From an uncultured Gammaproteobacteria bacterium (GTDB taxonomy: Bacteria; Pseudomonadota; Gammaproteobacteria; Xanthomonadales; Xanthomonadaceae): a stretch of DNA of 35,661 bases. Of the stretch, positions 16,608-23,977 are shown in pieces (the stretch's first letter is position 1; each line of letters begins with the position of its first letter). The stretch is taken from positions 1 through 35,661 of the forward strand of contig CAJAPA010000118.1 in assembly GCA_903942465.1 (NCBI GenBank). Direction: 5' to 3'. Under the pieces are notes generated by a model, which had not been told where the DNA came from, did not search any database, and saw only the letters and a program-made list of their open reading frames with translations. The position numbers and the translations under genes were made by a program.

Positions 16608-17107
16608 AGCACGCGTTGCCGATCGTGCTGGTGCTCGCGCTCGCCGCCTGCAGCCGGCCGGAAACCACCCCCGTGACCGCGCACGATCTCAGTCCGGAGC
16701 AGATGCTGGATAAAATCCGTGCCCAGCCGGAAGTCGGCAACGAAGTCGTGTTCCAGGCGCTGGCCGATGAAGCCATTCTTGATCTGCATGCCGACGCCCT
16801 TGCGGCCGAGGCAGCGGGCAGTTATCCGCAGGCGAGAAAATTGCTGGACGACGCTTTGCTTCTGAATCCTGCTGACCCGCAGGTGCTGCAGAGCCGGGCT
16901 GAACTGGCCATCCGTGACCAGGCCTGGGTGCAGGCCGAGCAGTATGCCCGGCGCTCCTTCGATTCCGGAGCCAAGCTCGGCAGTCTGTGTCGACGTAACT
17001 GGCTGACCATGCATTACGCACGTATGGCGCAGGGCCGCAGCTTGCCGCCGCCGCAGCTGGCCAAGAACCTCAACGAGTGCACGCTCGTTCCGCCGGCACG
17101 CCTGTAA
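16604..17107 (+). CDS. lpoP: TPR outer-membrane lipoprotein, probable PBP1B activator LpoP
   Basis: This 167-aa lipoprotein has a type II signal sequence with lipobox LAAC (Cys16, then Ser, consistent with outer-membrane sorting). A Pro/Thr-rich stretch is followed by helical TPR-like repeats (DALAAEAAGSYPQARKLLDDALLLNPADPQVLQSRAELAIRD, described here in two pieces: about residues 66-90 and 90-125). LpoP of Pseudomonas aeruginosa is a TPR lipoprotein that activates PBP1b, and in many gammaproteobacteria its gene sits beside the PBP1b gene. Here the ATG overlaps the mrcB stop (ATGA), so the two are translationally coupled. Identity as LpoP is inferred from architecture and position, not from alignment. 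Its stop overlaps the yoaA start (TAATG). Confidence 0.7.
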   Translation: MKHALPIVLVLALAACSRPETTPVTAHDLSPEQMLDKIRAQPEVGNEVVFQALADEAILDLHADALAAEAAGSYPQARKLLDDALLLNPADPQVLQSRAELAIRDQAWVQAEQYARRSFDSGAKLGSLCRRNWLTMHYARMAQGRSLPPPQLAKNLNECTLVPPARL

Positions 17108-19053
17108 TGTCGGAATGGACCGCGCAATGCGCCGAGGCGCTCTCGGCCGATGGGCTTCTGGCCCGACAGCTGCAGGGCTTCGCATTCCGTGAAAGCCAGC
17201 AGGCCCTGTCCGAGGAAATCGCCCGTGCCATCGAGGACCGCGCGGTGCTGATTGCCGAGGCCGGCACCGGCACCGGCAAGACCTATGCCTATCTCGTGCC
17301 GGCGCTGCTGTCCGGCAAGCGCGTGATCATCTCCACCGGCACCAAAGCGCTGCAGGACCAGCTCTATCACCGCGATCTGCCGCGCATCAAACAGGCGCTG
17401 TCGACCCCGGTGCATTCCGCGCTGCTGAAAGGCCGTGCCAATTATCTCTGCCTGTTCCGGATGGAGCAGGCCAAATCCGAAACCTTCGCCAGCCGCGAGG
17501 CCACGCTGCAATTCCAGCGTGTGCTGCAGTGGGCCGGCAAGACCAAGCGCGGCGATCTGGCCGAACTTTCCAGCATTCCCGAAGACAGTCCGATCTGGCC
17601 GCAGGTCAGTTCCACCGCCGACAACTGTCTCGGCAGCGAATGTCCGTACTGGAGTGAGTGTCATCTGGTCAAAGCGCGGCAAGAGGCCCAAAGCGCCGAT
17701 ATCGTGGTGGTCAACCATCACCTGTTACTGGCCGATCTGGCCATCAAGCAGGAAGGTTTCGGCGAAGTCCTGCCCGGCGCTTCGGTGTTCATTCTCGATG
17801 AAGCGCATCAGGTGCCCGAACTGGCCCTGCAGTTTTTCGGCGAGTCGGTCAGCACCCGGCAATGGCTCGATCTGGGCAAGGACATTCTGCTCGAATCGGG
17901 GAAAATCACCGGCAGTTCGATTCTTCTGGCACCGCCGGTCAAAGCGCTCGAGCTGCGCATCAAGCAACTGCGCGCCGAATGCGAAGCCGTTCCCGGCAAG
18001 GCCGCAGCCGCGGTCTTGGCTGCGCAGCCGAAAATCGTCACGGCACTGCAGGATGTCCGGGAGTGCGCGGAGGAACTGTTGGCCGCCCTGCAGCTGCAGG
18101 CGGGCGCTTCGACGGCACTGGATCAATGCACGGCCCGCGCCGATGCGCTGCTGGCGCGCTGGCGCTTGTGGTCCGGCGGCCTGAACCGCGAACCGGATGC
18201 CGATGTGCCGATGGCGGCAGTGCGCTGGTACGAACTCAGCCAACGCGGCATCACCCTCAACGCCACGCCGATGGATGTGTCGACGCCGTTGCGGCATTAC
18301 CGCGAGCAGAGCCAGGCCGCCTGGATCCTCACCTCGGCGACGCTTGCGGTCAATGATTCGGTCGATCATCTGGCGGCCAAGCTGGGCTTGAACGACCCGC
18401 GCGTGCTGGTGCAACCCAGTCCGTTCGACTGGCAGAACCAGGGCCTGTTCTATCTGCCCAAGCAGATGCCGGAACCGTCCAGTCCGAATTTCGTCAATGC
18501 CCTGTTGGATGCCGCCCGCCCGGTACTGGAAGCTTCCGGCGGCCGCGCCTTCCTGCTGTTCACCTCGCACCGCGCCCTGAAGCAGGCCGCGCAGCTGCTC
18601 GAAGGCGGGCCGTGGCCGCTGTTCGTGCAGGGCACGGCACCGCGCATGGAACTCCTCGAACGTTTCCGCAATTCGGGCAACGGTGTGCTGCTCGGCGCCG
18701 CCAGCTTCTGGGAAGGCGTGGATGTCGCCGGCGATGCCCTGAGTGTCGTCATCATCGACAAACTGCCGTTTGCCGCACCGGACGATCCGGTGCTGGAAGC
18801 GCGGCTGGAATCGGTGCGCCAGCGCGGCGGCAATCCGTTCATGGAAGAGCAGATTCCCTCGGCGGTCATTGCCCTGAAACAAGGGGTCGGCCGGCTGATC
18901 CGCACCTTTGAAGACCGCGGCGTGCTAATGATGGGCGATACCCGTTTGGTCAGCAAACCCTACGGCAAAACCTTCATCCAATCCCTGCCGCCGTTTCCGC
19001 GCACACGTGAGCTCGACGATGTCCGCGAATTTTTTGCTAAAGTGCCGGCATGA
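17107..19053 (+). CDS. yoaA: YoaA, DinG-family Fe-S DNA helicase
   Basis: YoaA is an XPD/DinG-like superfamily 2 helicase of 648 aa that works with the HolC clamp-loader subunit in repair of stalled replication. Walker A is EAGTGTGKT (about residues 51-59). Four cysteines that should bind the 4Fe-4S cluster are at 115, 174, 179 and 185 (CLGSECPYWSEC). VVNHHLLLAD and DEAH (231-234) are followed by the C-terminal helicase motifs, including FWEGVDVAGD and KQGVGRLIR. The compact size and Cys spacing suit YoaA better than full DinG (about 710 aa). The ATG at 17107 was chosen because it overlaps the upstream stop (TAATG). The 3' end overlaps tsaB (ATGA). Confidence 0.9.
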   Translation: MSEWTAQCAEALSADGLLARQLQGFAFRESQQALSEEIARAIEDRAVLIAEAGTGTGKTYAYLVPALLSGKRVIISTGTKALQDQLYHRDLPRIKQALSTPVHSALLKGRANYLCLFRMEQAKSETFASREATLQFQRVLQWAGKTKRGDLAELSSIPEDSPIWPQVSSTADNCLGSECPYWSECHLVKARQEAQSADIVVVNHHLLLADLAIKQEGFGEVLPGASVFILDEAHQVPELALQFFGESVSTRQWLDLGKDILLESGKITGSSILLAPPVKALELRIKQLRAECEAVPGKAAAAVLAAQPKIVTALQDVRECAEELLAALQLQAGASTALDQCTARADALLARWRLWSGGLNREPDADVPMAAVRWYELSQRGITLNATPMDVSTPLRHYREQSQAAWILTSATLAVNDSVDHLAAKLGLNDPRVLVQPSPFDWQNQGLFYLPKQMPEPSSPNFVNALLDAARPVLEASGGRAFLLFTSHRALKQAAQLLEGGPWPLFVQGTAPRMELLERFRNSGNGVLLGAASFWEGVDVAGDALSVVIIDKLPFAAPDDPVLEARLESVRQRGGNPFMEEQIPSAVIALKQGVGRLIRTFEDRGVLMMGDTRLVSKPYGKTFIQSLPPFPRTRELDDVREFFAKVPA

Positions 19054-19733
19054 ATCTCCTTGTCCTCGATACCAGCACCGAAGCCTGCGCCGTTGGCGTG
19101 TCGGCCGGCGACCGGCATTTTGGCCGCTTTGAATTGACGCCGCGCCGGCATACCGACTGTGTGCTGCCTTGGAGCGAGCAGTTGTTGGCCCAGGCCGGTC
19201 TGTCCAAATCCGATCTGCAGGCCATCGGCGTGGGAATCGGTCCGGGTGCGTTTACCGGCGTACGCTTGGCGGTCTCGCTGGCGCAGGGCATGGCCTTGGC
19301 CTTGAATCTTCCGGTGCTGCCGGTCTCGACATTGGCGGCAATCGCGCAGGCACAGGAGCATGACGGCCCGATTGCGGTGGTCATGGATGCCCGCATGGGC
19401 GAGTGTTATGTCGGTTATTTCCAAAAGCGCGATGGTATTGCCGAAGCCCTGGCGCCCGAGTGCCTGCTGAAGCCCGAACAGATTGCGTTGCCGTGCGAAG
19501 GCGATTGGATCGGCGCCGGTTCGGCATTCGGTGCCTATGCCGGGCAACTGCCTGCGGCATTCACCGGTGCCATGCAGCGGATCGATGCCGATGCGCTGCC
19601 GCAGCCGGAAGCACTGTTGCAATTGGCTGCATACGGATTCAATTCCGGTCTGGCACGGGCGCCGGAGTACATCGAGCCGGCCTACCTGCGCGATAAAGTC
19701 GCCTTGACCCTGGCCGAGCGGGCGGGCGGCTGA
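19050..19733 (+). CDS. tsaB: TsaB, tRNA threonylcarbamoyladenosine biosynthesis scaffold
   Basis: TsaB partners TsaD in installing t6A at position 37 of ANN-reading tRNAs, including tRNA-Lys. The N-terminus is VLDTSTEACAVGV and the dimerisation and nucleotide-fold signature is GIGPGAFTGVRLAVSLAQGMA. The C-terminal segment PEYIEPAYLRDKVA is also typical. The length of 227 aa is normal. The start overlaps the yoaA stop (ATGA), completing a four-gene coupled unit with mrcB. The yoaA-tsaB pairing is known in gammaproteobacteria. Confidence 0.95.
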   Translation: MNLLVLDTSTEACAVGVSAGDRHFGRFELTPRRHTDCVLPWSEQLLAQAGLSKSDLQAIGVGIGPGAFTGVRLAVSLAQGMALALNLPVLPVSTLAAIAQAQEHDGPIAVVMDARMGECYVGYFQKRDGIAEALAPECLLKPEQIALPCEGDWIGAGSAFGAYAGQLPAAFTGAMQRIDADALPQPEALLQLAAYGFNSGLARAPEYIEPAYLRDKVALTLAERAGG

Positions 19734-19742
19734 GTTCGCTTC

Positions 19743-20006
19743 TTAATGGCGATAAATCCAGAATAAGAATGCGCCGTTCACCAGAACCGTGACCAGGAAA
19801 ATGCTTTGAAACCTGCGCTTTCCGGTTTTGTGGCGCAACAAACGCTGTGCCAAAAAGGCGCCCGGCCAGCCGCCCAGCAGTGCCAACAGGTGCAGGATGT
19901 TTTCGGGGATGCGATTTCCGCCACGTCGGGCGGCGGCCTTGTCAATTCCGTACAGCAGAAAGGTCAATGCATTGAGAATCGCCAGAGTGATGGCCATGCG
20001 TTGCAT
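19743..20006 (-). CDS. DUF1294 small membrane protein
   Basis: This 87-aa integral membrane protein has two or three predicted helices. The family signatures are visible: YGIDKAAARRGGNRIPE near the first helix, then LLALLGGWPGAFLAQRLLRHKTGK and a final helix FLVTVLVNGAFLFWIY. No function is established for DUF1294. It starts 16 bases after the mgtE stop and is probably co-transcribed with mgtE. Its stop faces the tsaB stop across 9 bp. An in-frame ATG three codons downstream (19997) is an alternative start. Confidence 0.85.
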   Translation of the reverse strand: MQRMAITLAILNALTFLLYGIDKAAARRGGNRIPENILHLLALLGGWPGAFLAQRLLRHKTGKRRFQSIFLVTVLVNGAFLFWIYRH

Positions 20007-20022
20007 CAGCTTACGGTACGCT

Positions 20023-21390
20023 TCAGGCCGGGCTGCCGACCAGTATCCAGGTACCCAAGCCCAGAAAGGCCAGGAAGCCCATCACATCGGTGACGGTGGT
20101 GACCACCACGCCGCCGGCAAGCGCCGGATCGATGTCCATGCGTTTGAGCAGCAGGGGTACGGCCACACCGGCCAGTGCAGCCACCACCAGATTGATCAGC
20201 ATGGCCGCCGCGATGACCATGCCGATTTTCGGCTCGAACCAGAGTGCCGAAATGACACCGACCACCAAGGCCCAGACGATGCCGTTGATGAAACCGACCA
20301 TGGTTTCCTTGTTGAACAGGGCTTTCAGATTGCCCAGGCCGACCTGGCCGAGCGCGATGCCGCGCACCATCAGGGTCAGGGTCTGGGTGGCGGCCACGCC
20401 GCCCATGCTGGCGACGATCGGCATCAGGATGGCCAGCGGTACGATTTTCTGCAGCGTGCCTTCGAACTGGCCGATGACCCAGGACGCCAGAAAAGCCGTG
20501 GCCAGATTGATGCCCAGCCAAAGCGCCCGGCGCTTGGCAGCGCGCGGTACCGGGCTGAACAGATCTTCGTCCTCGTCGAGGCCGACCGCGCTCAAAGCCT
20601 GATGTTCGGCCTGGCCGCGGATGATGTCGACCACGTCATCGATGGTGATGCGGCCGAGCAGGATGTTGTTGGCATCCACCACCGGCGCGGAAATCCAGTC
20701 GTGGTCGGAGAATTGCGTGGCCACTTCGTTGTCCGGCGTTTCCAGCGGGATGCCCGGCTGTTCGTCGTCGATCAGTTCGTTGATGGCGGTCGAAGGGTCT
20801 TTGGTCAGCAGGTCGCTGACCGAAATCCGGCCCATGTACTGGTTTCGGCGCGAGACCACGTAGAGGTAGTCGGTGTGCTCCGGCATTTCACCGCGCAGGC
20901 GCAGATAGCGCAGCACCACATCGATGTTGACGTCGGCACGCACGGTGATGACGTCGCTGTTCATCAGGCGGCCGGCGGAGTCCTCGGGATAGGACAAGGC
21001 CTGTTCGAGGCGTTCGCGATGGTCGCGGTCCATCGACTTGAGCACTTCCTCGATCACCGTATCGGGCAGGTCGTCGATCAGGTCGGCCAGATCGTCGAGA
21101 TCGAGGTCTTCCACGGCGGCGATGATTTCGTCCTGGTCCATCTCCGCGATCAGGCTTTCGCGCACGTCCTCGCCGACATGCACCAGCACTTCGCCGTCGT
21201 CTTCCGGATCGACCAGGCCCCAGACGATGTTGCGCTTGGCGGCGGGCAGGGATTCCAGCAGGTTGCCGATTTCAGCCGGCGAAAGGATGTTGACCAGACG
21301 CCGCACCGGTCCCAGACGGCCCGAATCAAGCGCGTCGGAGAGCAGGCGCAGCTGTTGCGCCGTCTTGGTGTGGCGGACGTGTTCAACCAT
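20023..21390 (-). CDS. mgtE: MgtE, magnesium channel/transporter
   Basis: MgtE is a homodimeric Mg2+ channel gated by cytoplasmic Mg2+ sensing. The 455-aa protein has the N-terminal superhelical domain (residues about 15-135, with the acidic stretch DQDEIIAAVEDLDLDDLADLIDD described at 105-127). A CBS pair at about 140-260 contains AGRLMNSDVITVR and LGRITIDDVVDII. A membrane domain follows (from about 310), including PIVASMGGVAATQTLTLMVRG and the final GGVVVTTVTDVMGFLAFLGLG with the pore-lining Asp. The ATG at 21390 has a strong ribosome site (GGGAGGG, 7 bases away). It has its own promoter in the 66-bp gap after ptsH. Confidence 0.96.
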   Translation of the reverse strand: MVEHVRHTKTAQQLRLLSDALDSGRLGPVRRLVNILSPAEIGNLLESLPAAKRNIVWGLVDPEDDGEVLVHVGEDVRESLIAEMDQDEIIAAVEDLDLDDLADLIDDLPDTVIEEVLKSMDRDHRERLEQALSYPEDSAGRLMNSDVITVRADVNIDVVLRYLRLRGEMPEHTDYLYVVSRRNQYMGRISVSDLLTKDPSTAINELIDDEQPGIPLETPDNEVATQFSDHDWISAPVVDANNILLGRITIDDVVDIIRGQAEHQALSAVGLDEDEDLFSPVPRAAKRRALWLGINLATAFLASWVIGQFEGTLQKIVPLAILMPIVASMGGVAATQTLTLMVRGIALGQVGLGNLKALFNKETMVGFINGIVWALVVGVISALWFEPKIGMVIAAAMLINLVVAALAGVAVPLLLKRMDIDPALAGGVVVTTVTDVMGFLAFLGLGTWILVGSPA

Positions 21391-21400
21391 ACGGTGCCCT

Positions 21401-21444
21401 CCCGGTAATCCGGGTATTATCCGCGCAATCGGCGGCGATGAAAA
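21401..21444 (-). promoter_or_regulatory. mgtE promoter with palindrome at the transcription start
   Basis: Reading the minus strand, TTTTCA (21444-21439) and GATAAT (21421-21416) are 17 bp apart, a good sigma-70 promoter. The perfect palindrome CCCGG-N4-CCGGG (21414-21401) covers the predicted start near 21409 and touches the ribosome site region. Its position fits a repressor operator. The leader would be about 19 nt, too short for a magnesium riboswitch. Confidence 0.55.
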
Positions 21445-21456
21445 GACGGAAAGCGC

Positions 21457-21720
21457 TTAATCTTCGAAGCGCCGCAGAAACAAGGCTTCGAGCGCATCCA
21501 GTGCCTGATCGGCATCCTCGCCGTCGGCGCGGGCGGTGATTTCGCGCCCCGGTCCGGCCGCCAGCAGCATCACACCCATGATGCTCTTGGCATTCACTTC
21601 GCGGCTGCCGAGGCTGAAGCTGACGTTGCATTCGAAATGGCTGAGGGTCTGCACGACCTTCGCGGACGCCTGCGCATGCAGTCCGTTATCCGCGCTCACC
21701 AGGAGTTTTCGTTCCGCCAT
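21457..21720 (-). CDS. ptsH: HPr-like phosphocarrier with altered active site
   Basis: This 87-aa HPr-fold protein is encoded after rapZ. His15 is present in NGLHAQAS, and Ser46, the HprK target, is intact in NAKSIMGVMLLAAG. The usual NGLHARP/A active site is changed: Arg17, needed for phosphotransfer from enzyme I, is Gln (codon CAG), and position 18 is Ala. The rest is canonical HPr. The ATG at 21720 is chosen because GGAG lies five bases upstream and the rapZ stop falls just before it; a GTG six bases further out would destroy that spacing. No enzyme I gene follows; mgtE does. It could function mainly as a Ser46-phosphorylated regulator. It could also be called ptsO/NPr. Confidence 0.88.
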   Translation of the reverse strand: MAERKLLVSADNGLHAQASAKVVQTLSHFECNVSFSLGSREVNAKSIMGVMLLAAGPGREITARADGEDADQALDALEALFLRRFED

Positions 21721-21722
21721 AA

Positions 21723-22595
21723 TCACTCCAGTTCCCTGTGGTACACCATTACCTTATCATGCCCGCCGGCGCTGCAGTGCCGGGCCAGGCTTTCGGCCAG
21801 ATAGACCGAGCGGTGTTTGCCGCCGGTGCAGCCGAAAGCGACGGTCAGGTAGCTGCGGGTCTCGGCCTCGAAGCGGGGCAGCCAGGTATCGATGAACGCG
21901 GTGATCTGCTTCAGATAGGTGCCCACTTGCGGATCGGCCTCGAAATACGCTCTCACCACGGCATCCTTGCCCGACAGCGGGCGCAGCTCGGGCACCCAGT
22001 GCGGATTGGGCAGGCAGCGCGTGTCGAACACGAAGTCGGCATCCGGCGGTACGCCGCGTTTGTAAGCGAACGATTCGAACAGGATCGAAATGCTGCTGCG
22101 GGCATGGCCCTGGACTTCATCGAGTACGCGCTTGCGCAGCTGGTGCACGTTCAGTTCGGTGGTATCGACCACCAGATCAGCCAGCGCCACCAGAGGCTGC
22201 AGCTGACGGCGTTCCTGGGCGATGGCATCCGACAGCGGCAGTCCCTGCATCGACAGCGGATGCTTGCGGCGGGTTTCGGAGAAGCGCTTGATCAGCACCG
22301 CGTCGTCGGTGTCGAAGAACACCAGTTTGGTATCGAAGCCCTGGGCCTTGACCCGCGTCAGCAGATCGCCGATCAGGCGCAGGTCGTTGGTCAGGTTGCG
22401 GACGTCAATACCGACCGCGACCCGATGCCGGCGCAGGTCGTCGCTGGCCATGTTCTGCACCAGATCCGGCAGCAGATTGGCCGGCAGATTATCGACGCAG
22501 TAGAAACCGAGATCTTCCAGGGTACGCAATGCCACGCTTTTGCCGGAGCCCGACAGGCCGCTGACGATGACCAGGCTGGACGGCGTGGCGCTCAT
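21723..22595 (-). CDS. rapZ: RapZ, RNase adapter and nucleotide-binding protein
   Basis: RapZ (YvcJ/YhbJ family) binds nucleotides and, in enterobacteria, senses glucosamine-6-phosphate and guides RNase E to the sRNA GlmZ. Walker A is GLSGSGKS (residues 13-20), followed by [17 protein letters not shown], a family hallmark. The C-terminal domain has [16 protein letters not shown] and the segment [15 protein letters not shown]. The length of 290 aa is standard. The start overlaps the end of hprK by 4 bp and the stop lies 3 bases before the ptsH ATG, inside its ribosome site region. Whether the GlmZ-type target exists here is unknown. Confidence 0.95.
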   Translation of the reverse strand: MSATPSSLVIVSGLSGSGKSVALRTLEDLGFYCVDNLPANLLPDLVQNMASDDLRRHRVAVGIDVRNLTNDLRLIGDLLTRVKAQGFDTKLVFFDTDDAVLIKRFSETRRKHPLSMQGLPLSDAIAQERRQLQPLVALADLVVDTTELNVHQLRKRVLDEVQGHARSSISILFESFAYKRGVPPDADFVFDTRCLPNPHWVPELRPLSGKDAVVRAYFEADPQVGTYLKQITAFIDTWLPRFEAETRSYLTVAFGCTGGKHRSVYLAESLARHCSAGGHDKVMVYHRELE

Positions 22596-23545
22596 GAGGA
22601 CACATCCGTATTGTCGAGCAGCTGCTGGTGCCGGGCCATGAAATCGTTGGCCGGGTCCTTGCCCTGTTGGCGCAGCATCTGCAGACGTACCGCCACTTCG
22701 GTCAGTACCGCCAGATTGCGTCCGGGGGCCACCGGCAGATTGAACACCGGAATGTCCATGTCGAGCACGCGTTGCGTGGAGGCGGTGCCGGTCAGGCGGA
22801 AATCGGCATTGTTGTGTTCGGGCCGGAAGTGCAGCAGGTTGATGATCAGCTTCAGGTATTTGCTGCTCTTCACCGAGGTGTCGCCGAACATCTGGCGGAT
22901 GTTCATGATACCGAGGCCGCGCACTTCCATCATGTCCTGCAACAGGGGCGGGCAGCTGCCTTCGAGGATGCTGGGCGTGATCTGGGTGAACTCGGGAGCG
23001 TCATCGGCCACCAGCCGGTGGCCGCGGCTGATCAGTTCCAGCGCCAGCTCGCTCTTGCCGGCGCCGGCTTCGCCGGTGATCAGCACGCCGAACGAGAAGA
23101 TTTCCATGAACACCCCATGCAGCGAGGTCTGCGGCGCCAGACGCACCGACAGGAAATGCTGGAGCAGGTTCAGGCATTCAAAACCGCGGCGGTCGGACAC
23201 CCACAGCGCGACCTGGGCGTCCTCGCAGGCCTGTTGCAGATCGGCCGGGCAGGATTGGCCCTGACTGATGACCAGTGCCAAGGGATTCTGTTCGATGATT
23301 TTGCTGATGTTCTCCCAGCGCAGGCGCGCATCCAGACGATCGAGCCAGGCCAGTTCGGCCAAGCCGAGAATCTGTACTTTATTGGGATGGATGACATTCA
23401 GATAACCGGCCAATGAAGGCCGTTTAGAGGTCACTTCATTGCGGTCGGTGCGGACGTCCTTGCCTGACTTTCCGGCCAACCAGCGCAACGCGAGCGTCTG
23501 CTGTAACTGGTCGAACAGCTCGCGGGCACTGATGCTGGTATTCAT
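22592..23545 (-). CDS. hprK: HprK, HPr kinase/phosphorylase
   Basis: HprK phosphorylates HPr on Ser46 and can reverse the reaction. The 317-aa protein has an N-terminal domain to about 130, then the catalytic part. [16 protein letters not shown] (His143) leads into the P-loop GEAGAGKS (158-165), [13 protein letters not shown] (catalytic Asp pair 181-182) and the signature [15 protein letters not shown] (207-221). The P-loop is usually GDSGxGKS; here the Ser is Ala, but the nucleotide-binding GxxxxGKS pattern is kept. The usual ptsN between hpf and hprK is missing, with only a 30-bp gap. A weak inverted repeat (GGCAG...CTGCC) lies in that gap. Confidence 0.93.
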   Translation of the reverse strand: MNTSISARELFDQLQQTLALRWLAGKSGKDVRTDRNEVTSKRPSLAGYLNVIHPNKVQILGLAELAWLDRLDARLRWENISKIIEQNPLALVISQGQSCPADLQQACEDAQVALWVSDRRGFECLNLLQHFLSVRLAPQTSLHGVFMEIFSFGVLITGEAGAGKSELALELISRGHRLVADDAPEFTQITPSILEGSCPPLLQDMMEVRGLGIMNIRQMFGDTSVKSSKYLKLIINLLHFRPEHNNADFRLTGTASTQRVLDMDIPVFNLPVAPGRNLAVLTEVAVRLQMLRQQGKDPANDFMARHQQLLDNTDVSS

Positions 23546-23575
23546 GGGCAGCCGATGGGAAGGACTGCCTTCATT

Positions 23576-23902
23576 CTAGCCAAATTTTTCCATCTTTGCC
23601 GCGCTTTCGCCGCGGTGATGGTCCTTCATTTTTTCCTTGTTCTTGACCACCATCCGGTCCAGTTTGTCGGCCAGCAGATCGATGGCGGCGTACATGTCGG
23701 GCGCGGTGGCGTAAGCGAAGTGGTTTTTACCGGGCGTGTGCAGGGTGGCTTCGGCTTTCTGCTCGAGCTTCTCCACGGACAGGATCATCTTGATGTCGAG
23801 ATGATGGTCGAAGTGTTTGCCGATGCGTGCCATTTTGTCTTCCGCGTAGCTGCGGATGGCGGCGGTGACGTCGACCTGGTGTCCGGTGATGTGCAGTTGC
23901 AT
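23576..23902 (-). CDS. hpf: HPF, short-type ribosome hibernation promoting factor
   Basis: HPF binds the decoding region of 30S subunits and forms inactive 100S dimers in starvation. This is the short form of 108 aa with the beta-alpha fold start MQLHITGHQVDVTAAIRSY, then KMARIGKHFDHHLDIKMILSVEK (seen in two pieces) and DMYAAIDLLADKLDRMVVKNKEK. The ATG at 23902 has a strong GGAGG site; an upstream in-frame start would add ten unrelated residues. It is located directly after rpoN, the conserved position. A gap of 75 bp to rpoN may carry its own promoter, but I could not identify a convincing one. Confidence 0.95.
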   Translation of the reverse strand: MQLHITGHQVDVTAAIRSYAEDKMARIGKHFDHHLDIKMILSVEKLEQKAEATLHTPGKNHFAYATAPDMYAAIDLLADKLDRMVVKNKEKMKDHHRGESAAKMEKFG

Positions 23903-23977
23903 GGTGACCTCCTTCTTTGGCTTCAGAACCAAGCTAGCACAGGCGGTGTTAAAAAAGAATCAAGCCCGCACGGCCGT

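Noticed and set aside
19828-21408. A 526-codon plus-strand frame opposite mgtE.
   Set aside because: It is His/Asp/Gln/Gly-rich and without a domain pattern; mgtE with its own promoter and ribosome site is the real gene.
21738-23264. A 508-codon plus-strand frame opposite rapZ and hprK.
   Set aside because: It is antisense to two well-recognised genes and has no family resemblance.
23546-23575. GGCAG...CTGCC inverted repeat between hpf and hprK as a terminator.
   Set aside because: The stem is only 5 bp with a 13-base loop and there is no T run after it.
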